64,000 bases of DNA, taken from NCBI GenBank assembly GCA_963850255.1, contig CAWKLL010000048.1, forward strand, positions 1-64,000, in the 5' to 3' direction. Position numbers and translations under genes: made by a program. The stretch comes from J054 sp963850255. GTDB taxonomy: Bacteria; Pseudomonadota; Gammaproteobacteria; Steroidobacterales; GCA-2729495. Below are positions 52,799 to 61,446 of the stretch, in pieces. Within the stretch, counting starts at the first letter, position 1. Every line of letters begins with the position of its first letter. The notes beneath the pieces were generated by a model. It worked only from the letters and a program-made list of their open reading frames with translations, did not search any database and was not told the DNA's origin.

Positions 52799-53452
52799 AT
52801 GAGTAAAGACAAGCCGCTTGAGTTCGCGGGTGAACAGATCGACGTTACCTGGGTCGGCGACTTGTGTATTCACGTGGGTGAATGCGGGCGGGCCAAGGGC
52901 GAGCTGTTTATTGGCGGCCGCAAACCCTGGTGCCAGCCCGATGTGACCAGCTCGGAAGAAGTGATCGACGTGGTCGAGCGCTGCCCGACGGGCGCGCTGA
53001 CCTACCAGCGCAAGGATGACGGCGAGGCGGAGTCTGCGGCGCCGGAAAATACTGCCGTGGTTGCAGTGAACGGCCCGCTGTTTCTGCGCGGCAAACTACA
53101 GATTGCTAACGCGCCGGGCGATGCGCCCGGGCTGGCTTTTCGTGCAGCGCTTTGCCGCTGCGGGCAGTCGAAGAACAAGCCGTTCTGCGATAACTCGCAC
53201 TTGGCTGCCAAGTTCGAGGACTACGGTGCCGTGGGTGACCGCGGCAAGCCTTTGGATGAAGTTGGTGGCGCGCTGCAGGTGACGGCGGCTAAAGACGGCC
53301 CGCTGTTACTAAAAGGCAAGCTCACACTGGTCAACGGCAGCGGTCAACGCGCCTGGCAGGGTGAGCAGGTAGCACTGTGTCGTTGCGGCGCGTCGGAGAA
53401 CAAACCATTTTGCGACGGCAAGCACAAAGAGATCGGTTTCAGCAGCGACTGA
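52799..53452 (+). CDS. Iron-sulfur protein with Fer4_19-like and two CDGSH domains
   Basis: 217 residues. Residues 15-75 hold ferredoxin-like cysteines ('LCIHVGECGR', 'PWCQPD', 'VERCPTGALTY'). Two CDGSH cluster motifs follow: 'LCRCGQSKNKPFCDNSH' and 'LCRCGASENKPFCDGKH', each with three Cys and one His. Such fusions are seen in bacterial mitoNEET relatives; they bind two 2Fe-2S clusters of the CDGSH type. Role unknown, redox or cluster transfer likely. Confidence 0.9.
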   Translation: MSKDKPLEFAGEQIDVTWVGDLCIHVGECGRAKGELFIGGRKPWCQPDVTSSEEVIDVVERCPTGALTYQRKDDGEAESAAPENTAVVAVNGPLFLRGKLQIANAPGDAPGLAFRAALCRCGQSKNKPFCDNSHLAAKFEDYGAVGDRGKPLDEVGGALQVTAAKDGPLLLKGKLTLVNGSGQRAWQGEQVALCRCGASENKPFCDGKHKEIGFSSD

Positions 53453-53543
53453 CTCGTGTGAATAAGGGGCTTGCCCGAGCCGGCTTGTGGTCGGTCGATA
53501 CAAATTCATGCGTTGCCTGTTCTGGCTGCTTGCTGCGGGCGTA

Positions 53544-54494
53544 CTAAGGCGCGCCCGTCGGGCGCAGCAAGCGCCAGTCAGCGAACTCTGCCGCGTGCAT
53601 TGCCAGCTGCAGGTTCAGTACTTTCGCGTATGCGCTCAGCAGGCTGTCGATCATGCTCGCGCGGCTTGTACTGGCCTTGGCCTGCAACGGCGCTTCAATC
53701 TGGATCCGGAAACTGGTCGTGCCTTCACGTTGCAGCAGCACCGGTAACAGGGCCGCGCCGCTGCTGACAGCCAGGCTGGCGGCACCCGTAGCCACGGGTA
53801 ATTCACCGCCCAGCAGGGCCAGCGGTGCAAGTCGCTGGCCATAACTGGCACAGCTGATGGACACGATGCGTCCCTGCTTTAGCGCGCGCACCAGTGGTCG
53901 CAATGCTTTGAGCTCGTGGCCCGATTGCATGGCATGACGGTGCGCGAGATAGCGATCTTCGGCACGGTTGGCAATCGGGTTGATCATGCGCCGTCCGAAG
54001 CGCGAGTCCGACGGGCCATGAAATTCGCGACTCAAATGCTCCATCGGGTAGCCGGCTTCGCTCAGGCCGCGCTTGATAAGCAGTGAAGCCATTACCTGCG
54101 GTGCGATCCACAAAATGGCGCCGTGGCCACGACTTAAAGCCTGATCCAGATGCTGTGCACCCGCAATGGCTAATTCAGGCTGCCATCCGCCGGGCCGGTG
54201 TTCGCGCAGGTATTGCAGCTGTTCTTCAATACGCAGCGCAATCCACTGGCGATAAAGCAGCGCGCCGGCTGCGTCGCCGGCGACATCCATTGCGGCGAGC
54301 ACCCGCAGCGAACGCCGGCGCAGCAGTGGACTGCTAACGGCGGCCAGCTGCCGGCTCAAGCTCGGCCAAGCGCCCGCGGGTAGCAGCCAGGCCGGCAACG
54401 ACAGTGCCGCCAGGCCCATGAGCAGCGGAATATCCCGGGCTTGCAGGAGGGGCGGGTTGCTCGTACCGCCGCCACCCGTGAGGGGCTCCGTCAC
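53544..54494 (-). CDS. LpxL-like acyltransferase-family protein without the His-acid motif
   Basis: 316 residues from a GTG overlapping the TGA of the methyltransferase before it (GTGA). The general pattern of lipid A lauroyl/myristoyl transferases is visible: 'LDQALSRGHGAILWIAPQ', 'SLLIKRGLSEAGYPMEHLSR', 'KALRPLVRALKQGRIVSISC', 'VATGAASLAVSSGAALLPVLLQR'. At the position of the HX4D/E active site stands 'IAPQVMASL' with no histidine. It may be inactive, or a related family such as bile-acid or ornithine-lipid type. The upstream extension is a shadow. Confidence 0.65.
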   Translation of the reverse strand: MTEPLTGGGGTSNPPLLQARDIPLLMGLAALSLPAWLLPAGAWPSLSRQLAAVSSPLLRRRSLRVLAAMDVAGDAAGALLYRQWIALRIEEQLQYLREHRPGGWQPELAIAGAQHLDQALSRGHGAILWIAPQVMASLLIKRGLSEAGYPMEHLSREFHGPSDSRFGRRMINPIANRAEDRYLAHRHAMQSGHELKALRPLVRALKQGRIVSISCASYGQRLAPLALLGGELPVATGAASLAVSSGAALLPVLLQREGTTSFRIQIEAPLQAKASTSRASMIDSLLSAYAKVLNLQLAMHAAEFADWRLLRPTGAP

Positions 54495-55264
54495 CGTCTC
54501 GGCCCGCGTTGCCGCGGCCGCAAGGCCTGGAAGCGCAAGCGCACATAGTCGGCCTGCCAGTTTCCCTGCGCGTCGCATAACTGCGGCCGCAAACGTTCGC
54601 ACACCTGGGCAATAAATTCGCTATGCCGGCTCGGATCTACCGGGGTCATGAAGCTGCCGGCGAAGGTCTCCAGCCAGCCACTGATGTCACCCGGCAGCGG
54701 CGTAAGGCGCGGGAACAATTGCAGTGATGTGACTTCAAATCCGCCCTTGACCAGGCGCCGGGTATATTCCTCGCTGGTAGGAAAATACCAGGGACTGCTA
54801 AACGGCAGCTGCCAATCAACCAGGGTCTGCTCGATGGCGGCAACGATTAACTGCACATTGCCGTGACCACCAAATTCCGCAACGAAACGACCGCCCGGTC
54901 GCAGGGCTCGCCAGACACCCTCGATGACCGGCTGCGGGTCCGGCATCCAGTGCAATGCCGCGTTGGAAAATACCGCATCGAACTCGGCTTCAAAATCCAG
55001 TGCCTGGCCATCCATAAGCCGCGCGTCCAGGCCGAGGTCGCGGGCGGCCTTTACCATCTCCGGGCTGGCATCCACGCCAATCACCTGGCAACCGCGCTGC
55101 TGCAGCTTGTAGCTCAGCGCCCCGTCGCCACAGCCCAGATCAAGCAGTCGCTCGCCGTGCTGCGGGGCCAATAAATCCAGGACCGGCTCGCCCAGGTCGG
55201 AGACGAAGCGCGCGTGTTGTGCGTAGTCGGCGGCATTCCAGTGATCAGTGGTAGCTTTATTCAT
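54491..55264 (-). CDS. Class I SAM-dependent methyltransferase (Tam-like)
   Basis: 257 residues. 'GERLLDLGCGDGALSYKL' is motif I, 'VIGVDASPEMVKAARDLG' motif II and 'DAVFSNAALHWMPDPQPV' motif IV, as in trans-aconitate 2-methyltransferase and its relatives. 'ALRPGGRFVAEFGGHGNV' closes the sheet. Translationally coupled to the acyltransferase-like gene downstream; whether both act on one product is unknown. Confidence 0.88.
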   Translation of the reverse strand: MNKATTDHWNAADYAQHARFVSDLGEPVLDLLAPQHGERLLDLGCGDGALSYKLQQRGCQVIGVDASPEMVKAARDLGLDARLMDGQALDFEAEFDAVFSNAALHWMPDPQPVIEGVWRALRPGGRFVAEFGGHGNVQLIVAAIEQTLVDWQLPFSSPWYFPTSEEYTRRLVKGGFEVTSLQLFPRLTPLPGDISGWLETFAGSFMTPVDPSRHSEFIAQVCERLRPQLCDAQGNWQADYVRLRFQALRPRQRGPRR

Positions 55265-55279
55265 ACGTCCGGCGCCGGG

Positions 55280-55753
55280 CTACGACTGATGCTTGCTGTT
55301 GCTCGCGGCCCGCTGGCGTGCCAGCAAGCGGTCCAGGTTGTTGGCGAAGGTCTGCCGGTCACGCTGGCTCAGCGCCGGCGGGCCGCCCGTATCGAAACCG
55401 CTGGCACGCATGGTATCCATGAAATCGCGCATGTTCAGACGCTGGCGAATATTTTCTGCTGAATACAATTCTCCGCGCGGATTCAGCGCCTGGCCGCCCA
55501 ACTCGAGCACCTCGGCGGCCAGCGGAATGTCCGCGGTGATGACCAGATCGCCGGCTGCGAGTCGCTTTACGATTTCGTTATCGGCCACATCAAAGCCCTG
55601 CGTGACTTGCAATGCGGTGATGAGTTTCGACGGCGGTGTACGCAGGGGATGATTGGCAACCAGGGTTACCGCGATACCCGTGCGTTCGGCCGCGCGAAAC
55701 AATACTTCCTTGATTACTCCCGGGCAGGCGTCGGCATCTACCCAGATTTTCAT
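55280..55753 (-). CDS. YaiI/YqxD family protein (DUF188)
   Basis: 157 residues from the ATG at 55753. 'KIWVDADACPGVIKEVLFRAAERT' and 'VITADIPLAAEVLELGGQALNPRGELY' are the DUF188 signatures; the acidic residues have a PIN-like arrangement, and the family is suspected of nuclease activity. 'MRDFMDTMRASGFDTGGPPALSQRD' is the usual C-terminal block. Confidence 0.93.
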   Translation of the reverse strand: MKIWVDADACPGVIKEVLFRAAERTGIAVTLVANHPLRTPPSKLITALQVTQGFDVADNEIVKRLAAGDLVITADIPLAAEVLELGGQALNPRGELYSAENIRQRLNMRDFMDTMRASGFDTGGPPALSQRDRQTFANNLDRLLARQRAASNSKHQS

Positions 55754-56057
55754 TCGCTGCACCCGGCAGTACATACAAAAACTGGCATGGTGTTAACTCT
55801 CGCTGCTGACAAGGGGTCTGGGAATTGATGCAGATATCGCGCCAGTGCCGGACAATTCTTAACGGTGACTTCGATCAGAAACTTGTTCACCGGCCAAGCC
55901 TACCACCGCAGACAATTGAGATCGCAGCTTGAGATCACGGCCGACGTCTTGATTAGTGCGAACGTCTTTTCTGTTCGCAGTCACACAGTCTGTGTAGGCC
56001 CGGCCAGGTGCGGATATTCAGCCGGAGTTTCAGTTGGTCATACGTGAGCAGGCGGCC
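55754..56057. other. Intergenic region
   Basis: About 300 bases between two leftward genes. It is less G+C-rich than its surroundings. No frame with domain or ribosome site, no hairpin with a T-run, no RNA gene recognised. A short frame at 55865-56047 on the plus strand looks non-coding. Confidence 0.5.
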
Positions 56058-56267
56058 CTATTCTTGGCTGTCTGCCGGCGCCCCTTCGTCACATTTCCTG
56101 CAGTTTAGTGGCTGACCCAGCATAGCTGCCCGGCCGGTGTGCGTGGTTACCCATGGTCGATTGGTCCAGGGCGGTTGATGGCGCACATGCTGATAATGCC
56201 CGCAGGCCAGCTCCGCCACCCAATGGCCTTGCTCATCTCGGTGATATCCGGTGATGGCTTGCTGCAC
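56058..56267 (-). CDS. DUF3565 domain protein
   Basis: 69 residues from a GTG. 'ITGYHRDEQGHWVAELACGHYQHVRHQPPW' and 'NCRKCDEG' match the DUF3565 family throughout; Cys/His spacing suggests zinc binding. Function unknown. The stop of the YkgJ-like gene lies 5 bases upstream. Confidence 0.88.
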   Translation of the reverse strand: MQQAITGYHRDEQGHWVAELACGHYQHVRHQPPWTNRPWVTTHTGRAAMLGQPLNCRKCDEGAPADSQE

Positions 56268-56272
56268 GTTAC

Positions 56273-56659
56273 CTAGCGAATAACCGGCGGACGACTTTCC
56301 GCCATTAACAAGTCCAGTGTGCGCTGCGCCTTTTTCATATCGGCCAGGTCACCGGGCTCGAGCATTTCGCACTCATCCTGGATCATCTGCTCGATGGTCA
56401 CGGGGTAGTGGCGGCAGTCGTCGGGCCGATCATGATAAATGCGGCAGATATATTTGCCTGTCTCCTGCGACGATGCCAGCCACGGGCAGCTGGCCAGTCG
56501 TTTGCCCGTCTCAGGGCTGACCCAGATTTCGCCCTCAGCGACATGGGCGAAAATCTCGGGTCGATGCGTTTCCCACCAGTCAATTTCCGTTTCCGACGCC
56601 GACAGACCCCCATCGCTGTAGTTCTTGCAGCATTTTCCGCATTGGTTACAGGCTTTCAT
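56273..56659 (-). CDS. YkgJ-type cysteine cluster protein
   Basis: 128 residues. 'CNQCGKCCKNYS' opens it and 'CPWL...CRIYHDRPDDCRHYP' completes the eight-Cys cluster pattern of the YkgJ/UPF0153 family, thought to bind zinc or an Fe-S centre. Transcribed with the DUF3565 gene (5-base gap). Confidence 0.9.
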   Translation of the reverse strand: MKACNQCGKCCKNYSDGGLSASETEIDWWETHRPEIFAHVAEGEIWVSPETGKRLASCPWLASSQETGKYICRIYHDRPDDCRHYPVTIEQMIQDECEMLEPGDLADMKKAQRTLDLLMAESRPPVIR

Positions 56660-56813
56660 GCAGTCGCTTTGGGCGCGCCGTCTGGCATCGGCGATGCGCC
56701 CGGCATTGATTCCTATGCATTACAGGCACACCTCAATCACGGTTTGCACCGAATTCGCGATAAAGCACTCCCTGTGTGCCAGTTAACTCGGGCTTTGTGT
56801 TCCGACATCTGGC

Positions 56814-57284
56814 CTAGCCGCCTGCCTTGACCAACTCGCGACGAATTTCCTCGGCACGTGCGGCATAGTCCTGCTCGTCCAGATAGACCGTTTGCATTTC
56901 CTCCGCGGTCGTCATCCAGATCGGGCCGCCCCAGCGCGGATCGTCCGTGTAGCGGGGAATCAGGTGCCAGTGCAAATGCGGCACCAGCTGCCCCAGGCTG
57001 GCGATATTGATATGGTCGGGCTGAAAGACGCGCATCAGCGATCGTTCGGCCCGATAAATATCCATCGACAGTTTTAGCCACTCTTCCTGCGCGAGTTCGT
57101 CTATGCGCGTGACGTGCCGGGGGTCGAAAACCAGCAAACAGTGTCCTCGGTAGGTCTGAATGCGTTCCAGAAACAGGCTCGAGATGGACAGTTGCTCGAC
57201 CTTGATCAGCGACTCGCCGATATTCGGGCGGGGCAGGTCAAAGGGACAATTCTCGCCGGCAACGCGTGCTTTCCAGTCATTCAT
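56814..57284 (-). CDS. HIT family hydrolase
   Basis: 156 residues from the ATG at 57284. The histidine triad is 'LVPHLHWHLIPRY' (HxHxH), preceded by 'HINIASLGQ'. 'RGHCLLVFDPRHVTRIDEL' is the nucleotide-binding strand. HIT enzymes act on adenosine-nucleotide conjugates; this one is close to the diadenosine/AMP-conjugate branch but the substrate is not known. Confidence 0.9.
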   Translation of the reverse strand: MNDWKARVAGENCPFDLPRPNIGESLIKVEQLSISSLFLERIQTYRGHCLLVFDPRHVTRIDELAQEEWLKLSMDIYRAERSLMRVFQPDHINIASLGQLVPHLHWHLIPRYTDDPRWGGPIWMTTAEEMQTVYLDEQDYAARAEEIRRELVKAGG

Positions 57285-57359
57285 GGTCTTGTCCGAAGCG
57301 CCGCAGCGCCGGATAAATCGGCCCCCGACGCACAAACCATACACAAGCTCCGGGACCTG

Positions 57360-57878
57360 TCACAGCTTTCCGCGACTCCGCGTTGCCGGCTGCTGCCGAG
57401 CCTGGCCGGTGAGCATCTTGCGCAGGGGAAATTCACCCGGGATATTGCCGATGTAAAGTGCTTTGCCGAAGGACTGGAAGCCATGCTCGGTATAGAAGCG
57501 CTTTGCGGTAATAGTGCTCGTGCAGTGAAGCTCTCTGCAGCCCTGGCTTTCGGCGTGGCGTTCGAGTGCCATCAGCAGTCGGTGGCCTACGCCCTGGCCA
57601 ATGTATTCCGGTGTCACGTAGTTCAGTAGTATTTCGTTGCTGCGAATCAGCGCAAAGCCGATCACCGCGGCCTGGTGTGTAGCGACCACGGCATAGTTCT
57701 GCGGGTCCTCAATCCATGCACCGAGACTCTCGGGTGTATTCGGTGACAGCAATTCAGCCATCGCTTCCGGGTCATGCGAATAATCGGGGCCGCAGACTTT
57801 GGATATCGAGCGGTATATCACCCGGCAGGCATCATCGGCCTGGCTCGGCATCGCTTTATTAACAACAATATCGCTCAT
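57360..57878 (-). CDS. GNAT family N-acetyltransferase
   Basis: 172 residues from the ATG at 57878. Acetyl-CoA site 'YVTPEYIGQGVGHRLLMALERHAESQG' (Q-x-x-G-x-G/A loop). 'TAKRFYTEHGFQSFGK' is the last conserved block. Substrate unknown. Confidence 0.88.
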   Translation of the reverse strand: MSDIVVNKAMPSQADDACRVIYRSISKVCGPDYSHDPEAMAELLSPNTPESLGAWIEDPQNYAVVATHQAAVIGFALIRSNEILLNYVTPEYIGQGVGHRLLMALERHAESQGCRELHCTSTITAKRFYTEHGFQSFGKALYIGNIPGEFPLRKMLTGQARQQPATRSRGKL

Positions 57879-57958
57879 TTCTGTCGCGGCATGACGGTCA
57901 GCCGACACAAGCCAGGCAGGCCAAAACTATGGCGCAGCGCCGGCCCTGGCGTGCCTGC

Positions 57959-58282
57959 CTAGGCCATGCCAGGCATTTTCATCAGCTCAGATACTTCCAG
58001 CGAACCGCCGATCTCAAGAAATGGGCAGGTCCTGGCGATGCTGAGTGCCGCTTCCATGGACTCGGTTTCCACCACCGTGAAACCAGACATGCTCGTCGTG
58101 CCCCCGCTGGTAACCGTTCCGTCCGGATGCACGGTGCTGGTGCCTTTCAGCGGGTTGGCCGGGCTGACCGCCGCTTCGCCCAGGGACGATAGCCAGCTCA
58201 TATACTTGGCCATATGCTGTTTGCCAGCTTCGGGGCTGGACGGTGGGTTGCCGCCGAGATAGGTGATCATGTATTGGGCCAT
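57959..58282 (-). CDS. YCII-related protein
   Basis: 107 residues, family length. 'QYMITYLGGNPPSSPEAGKQHMAKYMSWL' and 'FTVVETESMEAALSIARTCPFLEIGGSLEV' follow the dimeric alpha/beta YCII fold (often in sigma-factor neighbourhoods). No catalytic role known. Confidence 0.88.
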   Translation of the reverse strand: MAQYMITYLGGNPPSSPEAGKQHMAKYMSWLSSLGEAAVSPANPLKGTSTVHPDGTVTSGGTTSMSGFTVVETESMEAALSIARTCPFLEIGGSLEVSELMKMPGMA

Positions 58283-58423
58283 TGCAGTCTCCCTGCATCG
58301 AGTGGGTTAACTCAGAGCCGCGCAGTGACCTGAGGGGCCAAAGTCGACTCGCTGATCGCACAGTTCTGTCACGCTCATCCGCTGTTGGCCGATAATGACC
58401 TGGGTGCCAGGCTGTCTGCGGAT

Positions 58424-58882
58424 TCAGCTTTGTCGCCAGGGCAGTCCGGCGACTTTCCAGCCGCTCACACTATTGCGATGCTGGTGCTCATCGAGATCAC
58501 CCTCAAAGCCTTCCGCAATATTGTACGCGCGTGTATAGCCCAGGCTGGTGCATTGCATGGCGGCGATTTTCGAACGCCCGCCAGACTGGCAAATAAAGAA
58601 TATCGGTGCGTCACGCGCGGTATCAGCTTCTTTCAGCGCTGCATCAAGCTCGGCGACAAATTCAGTATTCGGCCCCTGCATAGTTACCCATTGCAGGTAG
58701 ATTGCCTGCTTGCCGATGGATGACAGGTCGGGCTGGCCGATTAACTTCCACTCGACTTCAGTTCGCACGTCTACCAGCCTGGCGTTTGTTTCGGCTGAGA
58801 GTGTCTCCCATGCGCTCGCGGACGTTACATCCCCGGCATATTCGCCGGGCGGCATATCGAACCCGGGTGGTTTGGTGGCCAT
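58424..58882 (-). CDS. Rhodanese-like domain protein
   Basis: 152 residues. 'ARLVDVRTEVEWKLIGQPDL' (CH2A-like) and the active-site loop 'FFICQSGGRSKIAAMQ' with Cys. 'AYNIAEGFEGDLDEHQHRN' closes the domain. Sulfurtransferase or sulfur carrier. Confidence 0.88.
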   Translation of the reverse strand: MATKPPGFDMPPGEYAGDVTSASAWETLSAETNARLVDVRTEVEWKLIGQPDLSSIGKQAIYLQWVTMQGPNTEFVAELDAALKEADTARDAPIFFICQSGGRSKIAAMQCTSLGYTRAYNIAEGFEGDLDEHQHRNSVSGWKVAGLPWRQS

Positions 58883-58987
58883 AGCTTTGCTCCGGAATCA
58901 GGTCTTTTCAGGCGCGTAAAAAAACGAGTCGTTCATCGCTAATCTCTGAGCCTTTCATGTCAAGCGGTATCGCGCAAAGATAAATTC

Positions 58988-59479
58988 TCAGGCCGCGTCC
59001 AGTAGCTCAAAGGCTTCGACCAGCACCGGCATATCATCGCTGACGGCCAGCCCGAAGGGCACAAGCATCGCGTTCCAGTACTGCGTATGCAGCGGCCGCC
59101 AGATATCCAGTGCGCGTACCGGCGACCCGTCGATGGCGATGTCTTGTGCCGTAATCTCTCCAAAGCTCACCGTGTGAATATGGGTAAGCCGCACTGCTAC
59201 GCGCGGCTTACCGTCAAAATCGATCAGGATGATCAGGTCTCCGACCTGCGGGTCAGGCTGCGCCGTGCGCTCGATAAGCCATGGCAGTGTGAAAGTGCCC
59301 GTCTTATCCCTGGCAAGGATCAAGTCGATAATCTGTTCCGTGCTGTCGTTGTCCAGGCCGATCCACCGCACCTGGTAGTCAGCACCTTCAGCGATGTCCG
59401 GTGATTTCTCGCAGACGCCAGCCCAGAAAGCGTCTAATTCAGCCGTTTTGGGGCGTTTGGGGCCCTCGGGTAGGTACAT
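58988..59479 (-). CDS. ASCH domain protein
   Basis: 163 residues. 'YLPEGPKRPKTAELDAFWAGVCE' then the ASCH fold with 'LIILIDFDGKPRVAVRLTHI' and 'VSFGEITAQDIAIDGSPVRALDIWR'. Related to the PUA superfamily (RNA binding or amidase-like). Target unknown. Confidence 0.85.
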   Translation of the reverse strand: MYLPEGPKRPKTAELDAFWAGVCEKSPDIAEGADYQVRWIGLDNDSTEQIIDLILARDKTGTFTLPWLIERTAQPDPQVGDLIILIDFDGKPRVAVRLTHIHTVSFGEITAQDIAIDGSPVRALDIWRPLHTQYWNAMLVPFGLAVSDDMPVLVEAFELLDAA

Positions 59480-59750
59480 GTTGCAGTGATTCCAGCAGTG
59501 GGTGAGAAACTAGTGTCGCCTGATCAGGCAACAGGTCACAAACCAATCAGGGCCAGTGTCCTGCAGCGGCCGGCGCCTGCCGCTATCAACGAGCTAGTCA
59601 TCTCTGCCGGAACCAGGCTCCGTGAGCGATGAACAGCCATAGAAAGGCTATCAGAAAGGTGACATGCATCGAAGTGCGAAGCGTTGGGGCGGCCTATATT
59701 GCTCCCATGCGTGGCGAAAACGCCGCCGTTTCCCAGTTTGGAGCACGAAC

Positions 59751-59990
59751 ATGCCAAGAGCCAGCGCACGTCTACTTGCCGTTATCCTGATCAGTGCAAC
59801 AGCGGGTTGTAGCCCCGCCGAGAACAGCGAAGACCAGGGGCGTACAACTGCCGAAAAGACACAGGCTCTGCAGGGCTCCAGCTTTGGGCCGATGGTCGGA
59901 ACCATGGACCGTGCCCGCAATGTTGACTTGCTTCAGCAGGCGCGTAAAAAAGAACTCGACGCTGCCATGCAGGCATCCGAAGATCGCTAG
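59751..59990 (+). CDS. Small lipoprotein
   Basis: 79 residues from an ATG 8 bases behind GGAG. Lipobox 'ISATAGCSP'. The mature part ends in a charged helix ('RARNVDLLQQARKKELDAAM'). The only rightward gene between 53.5 and 61.4 kb. Function unknown. Confidence 0.7.
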   Translation: MPRASARLLAVILISATAGCSPAENSEDQGRTTAEKTQALQGSSFGPMVGTMDRARNVDLLQQARKKELDAAMQASEDR

Positions 59991-60097
59991 GCTGTCATCC
60001 GCGCTGGTCTGATACCCGCGCGCTTACTGTGATTAACCGCGTGTCACTGCAGCGACGGACGGGCAGCTTGCGGGCTATGCTTCGCAGCCCGCGCTTC

Positions 60098-60370
60098 TCA
60101 CGAGGCCCTGACAAGCGCCGCTGTCGATTTGCGCACGATCGGCATAACCAACAGCAGGGTCGGAAATGCAACGACCCACGAGATTGCCCAGGCTCCCAGC
60201 CAAATGCGGATAAAGTCCGGGTCGGCCCCTATACCCCTATAGGTGCTAATCATCGAAACGATGCACGTCATGAAAATAGACAGCAGCAAGGACATGACAA
60301 TGGACGCATAGCGTTGAGGTATTTTCGGGATACCTAAAATTATGTGAGAACCTTTTTCCGAAACGCTCAT
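60098..60370 (-). CDS. DUF2798 family membrane protein
   Basis: 90 residues from an ATG behind AGGAGA. Two helices: 'YASIVMSLLLSIFMTCIVSMI' and 'WAISWVVAFPTLLLVMPIVRK'. These match DUF2798, a family of small inner-membrane proteins with no known role. The upstream extension to 60508 is a shadow. Confidence 0.88.
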   Translation of the reverse strand: MSVSEKGSHIILGIPKIPQRYASIVMSLLLSIFMTCIVSMISTYRGIGADPDFIRIWLGAWAISWVVAFPTLLLVMPIVRKSTAALVRAS

Positions 60371-60560
60371 TGCGATCTCCTGTTGACCCCTTTGCCGCTG
60401 TGGTCTCCGGGCAGGTCCAGTAACTCTCCGGTCTCCGCCCGCACCGTTCTCACCTGAAGTGAATACGTATTGGTACAAAATCCCCCGCGCAAAAGCCCAA
60501 GGCGCCAAGTAGGATTCTCAGCGGTCCGCCGCGGGCTCAAACGCCCTTTGCTCGTGCTGG

Positions 60561-61088
60561 TTAGGCTGTTTCCTGCGTCTCATCAGACAGCATCAATTGA
60601 TAAATATGAACATCTAAGAGCTGACCGAATTTTCGACCCACTTCCCTCATTATGCCAATGCGCCGATAGCCAAACGACTCGCACAGATGCAGGCTGGTAT
60701 CGCTGTCGCCGGCAACTTGGGCGATCATCGTGTGAAAGCCGAGTTCCCGTGCCGAATCTGTAATGGCAGCATTGAGCTGTTGGCCATAACCTCGATTGTG
60801 GTAATCAGGATGGACATAGAGGCTGCCTTCGACTGTGTCGTCGTAGCCTCTCTTTTCGGACCACGGCCTGAGGCAGGCCCACCCCAAAACACTATCTCCA
60901 GCCTCTAAGACTAAAACGGGATGCCGCTGGTCGCAGGATTCTAACCAGGCGAGACGATCAGCCGGTGTTTTTGGATCAATGTCGAAAGTCGCCGTTGTAT
61001 TTAGGATTGCGTGGTTATAGATCTCAGCAATCGCTGCGGCATCCCGGCGCTCAGCTGGGCGGATAAGACTTTGTGAATCTGAGTTCAT
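60561..61088 (-). CDS. GNAT family N-acetyltransferase (phosphinothricin-acetyltransferase-like)
   Basis: 175 residues from the ATG at 61088. 'SLIRPAERRDAAAIAEIYNHAI' is the usual opening; the acetyl-CoA motif is 'LYVHPDYHNRGYGQQLNAAI'. 'SFGYRRIGIMREVGRKFGQLLDVHIYQL' is typical of the Pat/MddA group, which acetylates phosphinothricin, methionine sulfone or sulfoximine. Not proof of resistance. Confidence 0.9.
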   Translation of the reverse strand: MNSDSQSLIRPAERRDAAAIAEIYNHAILNTTATFDIDPKTPADRLAWLESCDQRHPVLVLEAGDSVLGWACLRPWSEKRGYDDTVEGSLYVHPDYHNRGYGQQLNAAITDSARELGFHTMIAQVAGDSDTSLHLCESFGYRRIGIMREVGRKFGQLLDVHIYQLMLSDETQETA

Positions 61089-61446
61089 GTTAAAAGGTAT
61101 CTTCAGGGCAACTTGACGCCTTGAGCAGTTGCCGCGCGGAAAGAACAAAAAAAGCGCCAACCGCTTATTGCAGTCGGTTGTTTAACTGTTTAGTGGGCAA
61201 CATATCACAACACTAAAGTTGGGCCTTTTACAGTTTAGCCGGGTATTTGCTGGGCCTACGTGATCGACCAGGTGCGTGAATTCTTGAACAGTTCGATGGT
61301 GTCAGGTCCCTTGACGATTGCGGTGGCTGGCATAGGCTGCCTGGATGGTCTAAGTTCTGACGCATTGCTACAATGATTTGAGTTGTGCAGTGCAAGCGGA
61401 GCATTGTCAGCAAGCGCAACAAGAGTTCTCCCAGGAGCCTCATGCC
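61089..61446. other. Intergenic region with leftward hairpin
   Basis: 358 bases between divergent genes. A terminator-like stem reading leftward lies at 61147-61180. Two overlapping leftward frames at 61228-61495 lack a domain and a ribosome site and are rejected. The region could hold a short leftward RNA, which would use that terminator. Confidence 0.4.
61147..61180 (-). terminator. Candidate leftward terminator not attached to a known gene
   Basis: On the minus strand: CAACCG, an 11-base loop, CGGTTG, GCGC, then seven T. It lies upstream of the acetyltransferase gene, so it does not end any annotated leftward gene. Only six base pairs; the loop is long. Confidence 0.4.

Noticed and set aside
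55280..61088. Integron cassette array
   Set aside because: Spacers searched by eye lack paired RYYYAAC/GTTRRRY core sites, and no integrase is present.
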